A stretch of DNA of 64,000 nt from Hyperoplus lanceolatus (lineage: Eukaryota; Chordata; Actinopteri; Uranoscopiformes; Ammodytidae), in assembly GCA_026929865.2 (NCBI GenBank), contig CM049402.1:27715001-27779000 (forward strand). The letters run 5' to 3'. The stretch's first letter is position 1. Every line of letters begins with the position of its first letter. A model generated the notes under the pieces. It did not search any database and had not been told where the DNA came from. It saw only the letters and a program-made list of their open reading frames with translations. Made by a program: the position numbers and the translations under genes. This document shows positions 48,902 through 60,890 of the stretch, piece by piece.

Positions 48902-49243
48902 AGAAATAATTGAAAGAAGGATGTAAGGAAAAAAGGTTCACAATAAAGGATGCAAGACATCTGAGGTTGATTAGTTCTTCAGTATCTTTGTACCCCAAAA
49001 TCCATTCTAGGACAAGTCAAGACATATTTCGGGGCGGCTCTACTTTGTGATGAGACTTGTAATAATAATTATTATCTGCGGCTACTGCATGTACAAACAA
49101 ATTTTCACTTTTTGTAATCTCATTAGGAGATTAAGAGGCCTTGGCAACAGGCTTGGGCACGGCTGAGAGGCTGAGAAAAAAAGAAAAACAATTACTTTTG
49201 AATGGATTTTATTTTCACTTCTCTGCAAACTCAGTTTGGAGAT

Positions 49244-49251
49244 GTTTTTAA
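49244..49251. repeat. target site duplication GTTTTTAA (left)
   Basis: Exact match to 50081-50088. Confidence 0.92.
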
Positions 49252-49606
49252 TAGGGCTGTCAAGCGATTAAAACAATTAATCTGATTAAGTACAGGCTCT
49301 GCGATTAATTAATCTAAATTAAACGCATACTTATATGACACTTTTATGCCTGTTTATAAACAACTGTATAGGCTACCGTTTCTCTCTCTCTCTCACCTCT
49401 CTCTCTCTCGTAACTTCTGTCTCCTCCTCTCAGCCAGGTTACTACATTAAATAAATTTAGGAACTAGCGCCGAAAAAAAACACAAAAAAACAAGCAGGCT
49501 AAATGACTGTCTATCTCCCACAACAGACAGCGCTGCACTGCCACAGGTGCAGTGCGCATAGCTTATGCCGACTCATTCACCGTCCTTCTCATAGCCAAAA
49601 ATACTG

Positions 49607-49637
<31 letters not shown>

Positions 49638-50080
49638 AAGGAGGAAAAAAGACAGGCATATGCTTGGAAGAGTGAGAGGGGGCGGGTGTCCGTTTGAAGG
49701 AGACGATTGCAGCTAGCAAACCAAAGTGAGACACAGAGGAAGATTGAGAGATACTGTTTTGAACCTATTGTTAATTTGGCACCCACTAAATCAATAATGC
49801 ACAGCCACTGCGGAGAATAACATAAGACGTATTCCTACCTTCATGCTTATTTGCCCGGAGCTTCCCATAAAACGTCCCTCTCTATGCTTCTTTCTTTACT
49901 CTTTAATCCCGTGCGGGCCGTGTCAGCAAGCTACAGGTACAGCTCCGCTATCGCCTCACCTCTTTTGCACCGGGTCAAAGGGCAATATAGACGTGCGATT
50001 AATCTGCGTTAATTTTTTTAATCACGTTAATTTTTCTGTGATTAATTAATCGAAATTAAAGCGTTAATTTGACAGCCCTA
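49252..50080. mobile_element. non-autonomous hAT transposon, 829 bp (TAGGGCTGTCAA type)
   Basis: The ends TAGGGCTGTCAAGCG and, on the reverse strand, TAGGGCTGTCAAATTAACGC share a 12-bp perfect terminus. Sub-terminal GATTAATTAATC repeats occur at both sides. The 8-bp duplication GTTTTTAA is exact, which is diagnostic for hAT. The interior has CT and CA arrays and no transposase. Confidence 0.95.
49608..49633. repeat. (CA)n microsatellite
   Basis: About 13 CA units inside the 829-bp hAT. Confidence 0.9.
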
Positions 50081-50088
50081 GTTTTTAA
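50081..50088. repeat. target site duplication GTTTTTAA (right)
   Basis: Partner of 49244-49251. Confidence 0.92.
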
Positions 50089-53000
50089 GCATCATTTTCA
50101 TTGAATGCACACCTCTCTGACAAGGCAAACACTTATGCACACATCAATAATAAACACACACACACACTTTAGCCAACACATTATCAGCAGTAACAACATA
50201 AAGACATGTTTTGGATGAAGTTTGTTGCCTGTATGAATTCAAATGACAACCCAATCACACGGCTGGGGGGAGGGAGGGGGGGGTGCGACAAAAACTGAGT
50301 GTTTTGTGCACCATTTTGAAAATAATCCCATTAAAAACAGCAATTTGTTCCACATCCAACAGCATGTCTGTTATTGTGCTGCGATAATGTACTGTGGGAA
50401 CAGAACAAGCATGAAAGACACAACGGTGGGTTTTTTGAGAGTGAATCCCAGAAAGAAAACCTTTTGAAGAGGCTGGATCTGAATAGGGAGATGGAGGAAA
50501 AGGAGAACAATGAGAGTTAATGGAACTGGGTCCGTGGCTATCCCCTTATTTCACCATCATTGTGGCTAGTTTGACTGTGGAAATCAATCCGGTCTGCCAT
50601 CAGTACAGGACTATTCCAATATATTACAACTTGGGTCTCATTTTTGTAGTTTTGATTATATTTTTTGTATACATTATAAGTACAATTTACAACACATTTC
50701 CACAACAATTTCAAAGAGGGCAAGGGGCAAGAACAGCTTGGACACATACATACAAAGACTTTGGTGACCATGAACTGTTTTGTACTGATACTGATAAACC
50801 AAAGCTCAGGGACCTTCTCCGCTGTCTGTAGAGTCCTGCATGGGCCTAAAACAGACACCCAAATCCAGTTCATAACCATCACTGAACTACATGATTTGTG
50901 TTGACTCTTCTATGAAAGGCAAAGTTGTATTCTTGCTGCAAAAACTTTCCCAAGTTAAATCAGCCAACAGCCATAATACAACACACACTATAAATTGGTT
51001 GGCACTAGCTAATACGTTGGCAAGATAGCAATGCCACTTTTGTCTCTTTTCTCAGTCCCCAGTGCAGACATCCCACCCAGAAAAAAAATGATTTCAGGAA
51101 GGTTACACAGAGGTAAAGTTGCAAGTTAGTCACCTTCATGTTTGATACTTTTTGTACTTGCTGGCAATAACTTAAAGGTGTCCTGTTGAACAACTTTTTT
51201 CAGACATCCGTTTCCCAGTGCCAGAAAGGGGTGTGCATTTTTTTTTTAAACTGTAAACTATTACTTGAAACACGGCATGCAAACAGATGGGCCAGGCTAT
51301 TTTTGTTGATGCTGTTTAACCTTTACTCAATATAAATTAAAACAGACGGAGCCATCTGTGAGAAAGCTTTAACACGTCAGCCGCTAGACACTAAAAACAC
51401 CAACACATCATCACAGGTTCAGACATCAGCTGCTATAGGGACACACACTCGTACACATATTACTTTGGTGTTTGGAGTCAATATAAGAATGCTGAATAAT
51501 AATGCAATAAGTGTCTTCGTTATTTGTCATCCTTAGAGAACACTCCAAAAAGGACTATTGTGTGAAATAGAGTTTTGAACTATTGATATGCTGAATATTT
51601 ACAATTGTTTGCATTGCAGGAAAGGTATGTGGTTGATTTGACCATTGTTTCATAGTCAGCAGATTACAACACCACCAGACACATTTAAAGTGTGCTCCTT
51701 GTCCGTGAGGTGATGTTACAGCCATAACAAGACAAATACAGGTCTTCAAATAAGATGGATTGTCCATTAAATAACAACACAGTGAGAACAACCGCACCTT
51801 TGAGCTTCCCCGTCAACGATAACTTTTCATCCATCTACATAACGAGTCAGATCTGTGTGAAAATATTGTATGACCTCGTCAGCTTGTCTGATGTGTGAAA
51901 ACGTAAAAAAAAAGCGCAATTACGGCCAAGAAAACGTTACTGTTTTCATGAGGCATTTTTAATGTGATATTACTTCATTCACATTTGAAGTGTGGGTGGA
52001 ACCATTGCTAATGATTTAGCACAGGGAGAAAAAGAGAAAATACATAGGAAGGGGAGGAAGAAGGGAAGTGAGGGAAATAATTAAATGAGCAAGGAAGTCA
52101 GAAAGCAAAACATGGAGAGATAGCATGAGAAGGAGGAGTTAGGAAATGGACGTAGCAAATACAAATAGAAAAGGGGAGGGGGAAAATAGGGAGTTAAATT
52201 ACATTTTCTTATTTTGATTATATTTTGTATACTGTATACTATACAAAGACAATACACTATATATATAGACTTGCCAACTTGGCACTCATATAGGGATCCA
52301 ATCACTGGTTTTGAATGTGGTGCTGGTCACAGAAAACCTACATACACACAAATGTTACTAAGAATAGCAACATAGCTTTCCCTGTCATGTCATACTGATT
52401 TCCTGGAAACGAGTGAGTGTGCATGTGTGTGTGAGTGTTGATGGGGCCGTTACTGTGGGACCCCCAAACCCCAGTCATCGCAGATTATCTGCCCTCCTTC
52501 AAATCAGCCAAGAGTAATTTGATTATTATGATGTCCTTCGGGGTTTTCCAGCAATCACTGATTTACTTAAAGGAATGAAAAAGGGAAAACGAGATTTCAA
52601 TTTATTTCTCCCTGAAGGAGGCGTTCAGTCTAATTTGATAACATGCAGGACAAAGAAGAAATGCTGAGACAAGGCAAGCTCTGAGGATTCTCTTGGCATA
52701 TCTTATATATTTCTAAGGGCATGTTAACAGCTATATATAGTTTTCAATGACCGTACATCCAGTCACTTAACTTGATGTAGTGACTTACTGTACATTTTAT
52801 TACTCCTGATCAGTTTAAGATTGATTTTACGGGGACCCTGTCAGACAACACACAGCAACCTTTTAAAAAAAACAATGACAAAAACAACATAAAAAAAAAC
52901 ACCTGTCACTATCAAATGAGATATTGTTATAACAATAATATAGGCTACTAAACTTGTTTTTCTTGTTATGGCCTACCAGAAAAATGCTGCAAAAACCTGA

Positions 53001-53353
53001 GAGTATAACTGACCATTCTAAACTTTAAATTATGCCCAGATCATCATTAGTTGCTTGGCAGCGAAATAGCCACTCACACCATGAGAGCGTCCCTCCTTTC
53101 GGCCCAATCAAACCAACAAACAAGAAGTGACCTTACGTAATCTCTGTGTTTCGTCTATTGCATCGCCTGGGGCAAATTTGCGTCAATATGCATATTTACA
53201 TTGACCTATATGTAAAATAGACCAGCAAATAATTTGCATCACGTTTTGTGTAAAAAATAGATCTTCAGCTAGTTAGATGGAAATGTCAGATACATTATCA
53301 AAAAAATGCTGTGCCAAATATGAAAGTGGAAAAGCATATAAGCACAGCGATGT

Positions 53354-53427
<74 letters not shown>

Positions 53428-53964
53428 TGTTGTTTTTGTAGAACCAGGTGGTCATTTTCTGATCAAGGCTGTACTTTGATTAAGAGCAACATTTTAGAGG
53501 CTTTGACAGTAAACTTTGTCCTTGAGGGTTTGCCTATGAAATCTTCCAAAGGGGGGTTGGGGGTGTAGGGGGTTGTTGGGGCAACTCCAGGGACCCGAAG
53601 GCACAGAGATGAAGCGCACCCTTGGCCGAGCACTGATTAATATTTGACAATGGCTAACTCCCTGGAGACATTCAGACGGCTGACCTAGTTCAGCCTCGAT
53701 GGCCCACAGAGCCGCTCAGTCCTCTGGCCTTAAAAAAGCTAACGTCTTAGACGTAGTCGCCGTTCAACCATTTTAGATAAACACATCTCAATCCTCTGAG
53801 CACAAACACAGCAGCTGGAACCCAAGGCCGCTGTGGAATGTGGTTTAGAGAGTGTGAGGCCAGTGCTGAAATACTATGGTTGTGCTTTTGACAAATGATA
53901 ATGTACTTTCAACTTTGATTTTCTTCTAAATTTTCTTCTTGTAGTTTACAGTGCCTATGTAGTG
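50089..53964. other. non-coding DNA
   Basis: No gene recognised. It contains one TG array. The stretch at about 52.49-52.70 kb is repeat-free with balanced composition and could be conserved regulatory DNA, which is untested. Confidence 0.6.
53348..53427. repeat. (TG)n microsatellite
   Basis: About 39 TG units. Confidence 0.96.
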
Positions 53965-54314
<350 letters not shown>

Positions 54315-54560
54315 TTTTTTTTTCATTTTTTCATTTAACTTTTATTTATCCTCGAGAGACCAATTGAGGGGTGACCCTCATTTACAATGGTGTCGAGTTC
54401 AAATAAATTCCAAGGAAAAACAACAATACATACACAATATTCAATGCAAATACATCAAATACACAACAACAGGTGAAGAGAGAAAAAAACAATTGAAACA
54501 TTTACATAGTGGTGAAGAGTGGCAGCAATTAAAATGAAATGGGTGAAAGTACAATATAGC

Positions 54561-56461
54561 CTAATTAAAACAGTTACAGGTAGAGTTTGGCAGATTCAAG
54601 ATAGTTTGTTTAAATTGATTAAAGGATATGAAGGTATTTAGTTTAATTTGTTGCTGTAAGTTGTTCCAGGAGTCGGGGGCACTTAAGCTAAAAGCTGTCT
54701 TTCCCAGCTCAGACCGGGCTTGTGGGACATAAAGCATGAGCATGTCAGTGGAGCGGGTCTGATAAAGCCCATCTGAAATTTGCAACATTTCTGTTAAATA
54801 ACGAGGAAGCTTCCCGGTCAAGGCTTTGTAAATAAAAATATGCCAATGTGCATCACGTCTCTCTTTAAGGGAGGACCACCCAACCTTTTCATATAAAAGA
54901 CAATGGTGTGTGTCATAAGCATCTCCTGTGATGAACCTTAAAGCAGAGTGAAAAACAGAGTCTAGGAGTTTAAGACATGAATGAGATGCATGTCGGTAAA
55001 CCACATCACCGTAATCAAGGACAGACATAAAAACTGCCTCAATAATCCTTTTCCTACTAAATAAAGGGAAGGTGGTTTTGTTCCTATAAAAATAGCCAAT
55101 TTTTTGTCGTAGTCGACAAACAAGATTTTTTATATGGAAATTAAAAGTGAGTTTATCATCTAACCAGATGCGGAGATATTTGTACTCTGTGACTCTTTCA
55201 ATTAAAAATCCATTCTTTGTAAAAATATTAAAATCATTAAGAGTTGTAGTTCTTGCTCTGGAGAAACACATATATTTGGTTTTGTCTGTATTTACAACCA
55301 GTCTGAGGTTTACTAGACAGTCCTGCAGGGTGTTAAAAGAGCTTTGTAGGTTCTGAATAGATTGGTGCACCGAATCGGAAATGCAATACAGTACTGTGTC
55401 GTCAGCGTATAGATGGGCGTGACAGTTTTTTAGCGATGAAACAATGTTATTTATATAAATTGTGAAAAGAACTGGACCTAAAATTGAGCCCTGTGGGACA
55501 CCATTTGTAACAGTTAAAAACTCAGACTGGTATCTTCCGAGTTTAACTGACTGCTGTCTATCAGAGAGATAATCCCTAAACCAGCTACATGCAGACTGAT
55601 CAAAGCCAATGTCATGCAGCCTCTGTAAAAGCAAATGGTGGTCAACAGTATCAAAGGCCTTTGAAAGATCAATAAAAAGTGCTGCACAGTGCTTGTTCTT
55701 GTCTATTGCTGAAACAATGTTGTCTACAACCAAAGTCACAGCAGAGACAGTACTGTGACCTGCCCTAAAACCAGATTGGAATGGGCTCAAAATGGAAGCA
55801 CTAGTTAGAAATGTTTTTAACTGATTATTAATAAGTGATTCTAGATTTTTTGCGAGGCATGGGAGTTTGGAAATTGGCCTGTAGTTATTAAGATTATTTT
55901 TGTCACCACCTTTATGTAAAGGAATTACATGAGCTTTTTTCCAAATTTTAGGAACTATTCCAGAGGAGATCGAAAGATTAAAAATATGGGTAATTTGTTT
56001 TGATATTATATGTGTAGAAAGCTTGATTGAAAACGGGTCCAAATTGTCCTCTCCCATGTACTTCTTGGGGTTGATGGCGAGGAGTGCATCTACAACAACA
56101 CTTGTGGGAAGAAGATCAAGGCTGAAAATAGGAGTTTGAGAGACAGGCGGTACGTTACTACTGGTGGTAGAAGGCGTATATCCTCCATTCTGAAAGAGTT
56201 GACCAGCAGCTACAAAATGTTTATTAAAAGCTAAGCCAATCTCTTTTTGATCATTGAGAGTGTGACCATTTAATTTGATCTGAGTGGGAACTGTGCTAGA
56301 ATCGTTCTTATTATAGTTCACAGCTTTCCAAAATAGTGCAGGGTTAGAGTAGCAGTTTGAGATTAATTCAAGGTAGTATTCAGATTTGGCTTTCCTAATC
56401 ATGGATGTGCACTTATTCCTAAGGTGTCTAAAAATAGTCCAATTGGTATTATCTCCAGAGC
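54561..56461 (-). pseudogene. LINE ORF2, reverse transcriptase part (downstream of hAT insertion)
   Basis: The frame is open from the hAT target duplication to a natural stop. Counting from the Met at 56402 (613 codons), RT spans about 150-400. It has the APLHK-like VIPLHKGG motif (159-166), YRPIS (174-178), the first catalytic Asp at 245 (FIDLSKAFD), NGVPQGSILGPVLF (300-313) and the YADD box at 332-335. The C-terminal part carries the LDYGDVVY and LKERRDAHW motifs of non-LTR elements. RT would copy LINE RNA at a nicked target. No stop or frameshift is seen in this half. It is separated from the endonuclease only by the inserted hAT, and both halves are in one frame at the duplication. Confidence 0.93.
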
Positions 56462-56469
56462 GTCTAGCT
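56462..56469. repeat. target site duplication GTCTAGCT (left)
   Basis: Exact match to 58232-58239. It lies in LINE ORF2 coding sequence. Confidence 0.93.
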
Positions 56470-56871
56470 CAGGGGTGGCCAACCCGCGGCTCGCGAGCCG
56501 CATGCGGCTCTCTGCCCAGCTTCGTGCGGCTCTTCAGTTCATATCAAATTATGTGATTATAATTTTTTTTTTTTTTTATATACTTTTTTTTTGTGTGGGC
56601 CTATGTGTGTGCATGTTCGCAAACGTTTCATGCGGCTCTTGCGTTCGTTTTACATGTTGTCTATTATTTCATTTTTTATTTTATTAATGTGTAGGCCCTA
56701 TGTGTATGCCTGTTCGCAAATGTTTAATTGAGGACGCAACATAACGTCCGCAAACGTTTGGTGCGGACGCAACATTAAACTGCCCGCTCAGCTTGGAGGG
56801 AGGTTTTCCGTGAGTAAACTATTTGTGTCAAGTTCGCTCCGAAACAGAGTGGGAGAGTTCATATTTTTTGT

Positions 56872-56970
56872 TGAACGTTATGCCAAGCCATTCTGCCTTA
56901 TATGCCAGGTGTCATTTGCGCATTTCAAGGCTTCAAATCTGCAGCGCCACTTCAGCTCTCTCCATGCTAG
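56872..56970 (+). pseudogene. BED-type zinc finger exon remnant of hAT transposase
   Basis: One frame reads CLICQVSFAHFKASNLQRHF and then SSLH: C-X2-C, then H-X4-H with the hydrophobic spacing of BED fingers, the DNA-binding N-terminus of many hAT transposases. It ends at a consensus splice donor (GTAAGT at 56970). The frame just upstream (KFAPKQSGRVHIFF-like) is shifted, and no catalytic domain follows, so the gene is dead. Confidence 0.65.
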
Positions 56971-57143
56971 TAAGTAAGTCCCACAAAGCAACATGCATAG
57001 TAAGAGAAAAACGCTATTTTAAATTGTTATATTTTTGTTTGTGGACTTGGTTGAACTGAGAGTTTGTGTGTGAGGCAGTGCACACAATGTTCATTGTTGA
57101 AAATGACTGCCATGTCGTCTTTAGTCCAGTCCTGTCATTATCA

Positions 57144-58146
57144 CAGGGGCGGCCTTAACGATCTGGGGGCCCGTTTCAAGTCCTAGTGGGGGGGCCGCCT
57201 TTTTTTTTTTTTTTTTTTTTTTTTAATAAATAATGCTTGTGCATGCATGTGCAAGCTCCCCGCTAAAAAAAAAACGCCCCCCCCCCTGAAATCTTACTGG
57301 CCACCCCAGTGCCCCCCCCCAGTTCAAATGTTATTTTTTATTTTCATTTTATTTTTTTAATTACATTTTTTTCCTGATATGTATCCTAGTTCAGAGATGA
57401 TATGTATTTTTTTTTCTTTCTTAACTTGTTTTGATAAGTAGTTGCCAAGTTCATCACACAAACACTCCAATCCACTGATATGAGATCAGTTTGCAATTTT
57501 CTATTACTAAATTAATGGTAGGACTGTGGCCACTAGAACTGGTCTCTGGTCAGCAAAGGTCTTGAAAACAGCATAAGTGTGCTTGTGACATGCGTGCCAC
57601 CCATGCATGTGTATAGGCACATGTCCCAGCAGATTTTTGAAATCTGAATAAAAAAATGTAAGTTTGTAGTTAGCGAGTGTAACATGTTCTTAGCAAGGGC
57701 AGACTTTCATAAATAAAGGTTTATTTTTTTAGCAAGATATTTGGTCAAAAGCTAGTGGTCATCCGTCCCTCTGTCCAGTTGTTAGGCATCTGGCTGCTAG
57801 CAAGTTATGTTGTCTTGCTAATTTTACTATTCATCTGAGCTGAAATAAATATTGACTTTTTCCTTTATTATCTTCGCGAGAATGCACCAGAATGCTTAGA
57901 TTACATGTTAAAAACACAAAAAAATCTTCTGGGGGGGGATGCCCCCAGATCCCCCTTCAGGGGTTTAGTTTTCTGACAAACATTACAATGGATACTAACA
58001 TGATTTGGGCATTTGGGATTATAAATCATCTTTGAATTGGTTGTACAGCATATCACATGCTATTCATTCAGGGGTGCGATGGCCACCCCACTCTAACTCT
58101 GTGGCCATTGGCCACCCCCAGTCAAAATTTCCTGGAATCGCCACTG
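57144..58146. mobile_element. probable further hAT nested inside the hAT
   Basis: The left end CAGGGGCGGCCTTAACG and the reverse-strand right end CAGTGGCGATTCCAGG are the kind of CAGNGGCG termini found on common fish hAT elements. The interior has G-rich and T-rich runs (for example 57187-57224). The flanks (CATTATCA versus TGTGTACC) do not match, so the ends or the pairing may be wrong. Confidence 0.4.
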
Positions 58147-58231
58147 TGTGTACCCGTGTGTACGATGTGGCTCTTTGCAGTAACGCAGTAAAAAATGTGG
58201 CTCTTTGTCTCTGACTGGTTGGCCACCCCTG

Positions 58232-58239
58232 GTCTAGCT
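58232..58239. repeat. target site duplication GTCTAGCT (right)
   Basis: Partner of 56462-56469. Confidence 0.93.
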
Positions 58240-59297
58240 AGAGACCATGCTTTATTTCTCTTTGAAAATAAATCAGACAGTTCACTTGTAAACCAGGGGT
58301 TTGATCTATTTTTTACTCTATGCTTTTTAAGGGGGGCAAGCTTGTTTATAATTGAGGTGAAAGTATTGATGAAATGGTCTAAGGCTAACTCAACATCCGA
58401 AATTTCCGTAGTGAGTTGAATGTCACTATGACGGAGATCACTTAGAAAGGCTTGCTCATTAAAACCTTTAAAATTACGCTTAATTATGATTTTAGGCTGA
58501 GATCTTTTTAAATGAATACTTCTGATACAGGCCACTGGGCAGTGATCACTAATCCCAAGGTCAAAGACACCAGCTGAGACTATTTTATCTATTTTATTTG
58601 ATAAGATTAAATCGATTAAAGTTGATTTTGCTGTTTTTTTTAGATTGGGTCTTGTGGGCTCAGTTATTAATTGTGTAAGATTAACGTTGCTACAGATTTC
58701 TTTGAAAGGTTCAGAGGCACCAGAAAGCCAATCAACGTTAAAATCACCCATCACAATTACCTCTCTATTTACATAGCTGGAGAGCATATGTGCTAGATCG
58801 TTTAAGGAGCTAGTTACAGCTGAAGGGGGCCTATACACACCAATTACAACAAAACAATCATTTGACGATAAAGATAATTCCAGCGCGATAAATTCAAAGC
58901 AATTTGGAACAGAGACAGCATGTAAAAGTGTTACAGAATAACAGGATTTAACATAGACAGCCACTCCCCCACCCCTAGTGTTTCTGTCTATTCTGAATAA
59001 GTTATAATCATTTATTGCCACAATAGAGTCATATGCGCTCTTCTTTAACCAGGATTCCGTCAGAATCAAAACATCTGGATCTGCCTGGGACACTAAAATC
59101 TTTACATGGTCTAATTTATCATGCTGCAATACACTTCTAATATTTAAATGTAGAAAACCCAAGCCCTTTCTTGATTTGAGAATTTGTGGGGAATTTAGCT
59201 TACAGCTAGGAAGCATGGCTTGTTTTTCAGGGTCATACAATACAGGTTTGTGCCTGTAGAGGGACCCAGTGTTAGAAGCAGCAGATGGGTGGGTCAT
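58232..59297 (-). pseudogene. LINE ORF2, endonuclease part (upstream of hAT insertion)
   Basis: About 353 codons of LINE sequence before the hAT; the open frame then runs on into hAT DNA to 58122 by chance. An AP-type endonuclease is complete at about 45-260: N52 (HLNIRS), E81 (LTESWL), GVYRPP (153-158), D185/N187 (MGDFNVD), D229 (LIDLILS) and the SDH triad at 250-252 (ISDHCPV). These residues nick target DNA to prime reverse transcription. All key residues are present and no stop precedes the insertion. The start codon given is the first Met; the gap to ORF1 is about 150 bp. Confidence 0.93.
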
Positions 59298-59450
59298 TGG
59301 AGGTGAGAGAGGGCAGTCAGGTGTGATGTCCAGAGCTGGAGGAAGGTTTGTAGCACAGATGGAAGGGGAGTATAATTGATGTTGAGCAGGACTCCCGGGG
59401 GGGTCTTTTTTAATGGAGGTTCTTCTGATGGGGTCATGCTGTGGTAAATA
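59298..59450 (-). other. LINE inter-ORF spacer
   Basis: About 150 bp between ORF1 stop and the ORF2 first Met. Nothing else recognised. Confidence 0.6.
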
Positions 59451-60587
59451 TCAGTCCAAATTAAATGCAATGTGCTGAATGAAGTTATTGGCGAGTTCTC
59501 TTACACCTTTGGTGTTGGGATGGAGGCCGTCAGATTTAAAGAGCTCGTGTCTGGTCCAAAAAGAGTCAAAGTTGCTGATGAAGCCCAGCATGTTTGCAGA
59601 GCAGAAGGACTTCAGCCAGTCATGAAGACTCAGGAGGCGACTGAAGCGCTCTGGGCTTTTAGACAGAGTGGGGGTGGGGCCGGAAAAAATGCAGGTTTTC
59701 CCCAAACTCTGCAGGGTGATGGACAAACACTCTAATTGAGCATAGAGTTTGCAAGATTGTTTGTTCATAACATCATTTGTCCCAATATGAAAAATGACAG
59801 TGTGGGCTGTAGGGTGGCGGTCGATGAGGGCAGGTGATAGCTCCATGATGTCGCATACCTTTCCTCCAGAAAGGCAATAGGTGAAGGCACCAGGAAGTTG
59901 CAGGTATCTGATGATGGAATCCCCTATTATCAGAATCTCTGGTTCCTCATCTATGCAGTTTCCTCTGTAAAGTGACAGCTTGGATGTGAGTGACAGCTTG
60001 GATGTGAGGGGCGGGGCATAGTTGCGAGAGTGAGCAGCACCTGTACAGGATACGTCATCGCCAGCTGCAGCGATCTCGGGGACATCATTTTGTAGAGGCT
60101 CTGATGGATGAACACGGGACTCACGTCTGAATGGAGCTGGTGGACGGCGGCGATCCTGGCGCCCGCCTTGGGGAGTGGACTGGGAACTTGAATGCCTCTG
60201 AGTCAGCATGGAGCGGGTTGGGACTGGTGACTCGGATCGGGAGAATGCCGCGTTAGCTGCCGGTTCAGTAGCCCCATCTAGCTCTACCAGCGGAGCAAAC
60301 AAATTATGCAACAGCACAGGACCAGGCGAGAGAAGAGGGGGAATTTGTTTGCCCTTCTTGACGACAGACGACCATGAAGCGCTGGCAGGTGGAGTAGAGA
60401 CCGGAGCAACAGAAGCGCCACTAGCCGGCGGCTGAGAGCTTTGGAGCGGAAAATGCTCCAGTACAGCTATCCGGGAGATCAGAGAGGACTGCCGCTGGAG
60501 GACATCGTGAACTAGGCTCTCTAAAGACTGTAGCTCTGCCTTCAGGACAGAAAGCTCCGGATCTGCCTGGGTGAGTGGGGTCATCAT
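59451..60587 (-). CDS. LINE ORF1: coiled coil and SGNH/GDSL esterase-like protein
   Basis: A 378-codon frame. Residues 10-47 are heptad-like (LSVLKAELQSLESLVHDVL), which suits coiled-coil multimer formation. Residues 50-210 are Pro/Ser/Arg-rich and low complexity. Residues 216-375 form an SGNH hydrolase-like domain: GDS (222-224, Ser224), HIGTND (267-272) and DGLHP (353-357, Asp353 and His356). ORF1 esterase domains are known in L2/CR1-group LINEs; their role is unclear but may involve membrane or lipid interaction. The catalytic triad appears intact. A short tandem duplication (LTSKLSL twice, 59980-60015) lies before the domain. No frameshift is seen, so this ORF could still be expressed if transcribed. 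Confidence 0.92.
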   Translation of the reverse strand: MMTPLTQADPELSVLKAELQSLESLVHDVLQRQSSLISRIAVLEHFPLQSSQPPASGASVAPVSTPPASASWSSVVKKGKQIPPLLSPGPVLLHNLFAPLVELDGATEPAANAAFSRSESPVPTRSMLTQRHSSSQSTPQGGRQDRRRPPAPFRRESRVHPSEPLQNDVPEIAAAGDDVSCTGAAHSRNYAPPLTSKLSLTSKLSLYRGNCIDEEPEILIIGDSIIRYLQLPGAFTYCLSGGKVCDIMELSPALIDRHPTAHTVIFHIGTNDVMNKQSCKLYAQLECLSITLQSLGKTCIFSGPTPTLSKSPERFSRLLSLHDWLKSFCSANMLGFISNFDSFWTRHELFKSDGLHPNTKGVRELANNFIQHIAFNLD

Positions 60588-60890
60588 TTTTGTAATTTAT
60601 TTGTTGAAAGAAAAAAAAGAAAAGAAAAGAACACCGTTTGGCTAGCGCTTTCGGGGTTAGCACTGGCTAGCATGGAGCAACAGCTTCCATCACTCTGTAT
60701 CCGAACGGGACGCACTCTGAGGCGGTCACGGAACGCTGGACTCACCGCTAAAAGTTCAACTGACAAAATAATCCACATTTGCTGTCCATTTCAGTCAGGA
60801 ACACTTTCATACGTAAATTGGAGCCTCGGAGTCGAAACTGGACGATTACAACTGGTTAAAACGTGTGAAAAATTACTTTTTTGTCATTTT
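60588..60890 (-). other. LINE 5' untranslated region (approximate)
   Basis: GC-balanced sequence upstream of ORF1 with an A-rich AAAAGAAAAG stretch at about 60608-60630. The true 5' end is not defined. Confidence 0.45.

Larger units (their letters stand above)
56470..58231 (+). mobile_element. hAT element (1.76 kb) inserted in LINE ORF2
   Basis: The ends share the perfect 15-bp inverted terminus CAGGGGTGGCCAACC, and sub-terminal GCGGCTCT / GTGGCTCTTT motifs recur at both sides. The flanking 8-bp duplication is GTCTAGCT. The plus strand contains a BED-finger-like remnant, so it derives from a ZBED/Charlie-type hAT. It contains long T and G runs and probably a second hAT. Confidence 0.94.
54315..60890 (-). 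mobile_element. L2/CR1-group LINE retrotransposon, near full length, split by hAT
   Basis: On the minus strand: a 5' region (about 60.6-60.9 kb), ORF1 (coiled coil plus SGNH esterase), ORF2 (AP-type endonuclease then reverse transcriptase), then a 3' end with AATAAAAG and A-rich ATGAAAA units. Excluding the 1.76-kb hAT it is about 4.8 kb. ORF1 with an esterase domain and an APE endonuclease with no RNase H is the architecture of the L2/CR1 group. The outer 5' boundary is uncertain. No target duplication was found, partly because the 3' end touches the TA array. Confidence 0.9.

Noticed and set aside
48550..48909. 119-codon frame with a Lys/Glu/Gly-rich tail
   Set aside because: The tail is the GGAA microsatellite and the front half has no recognisable domain.
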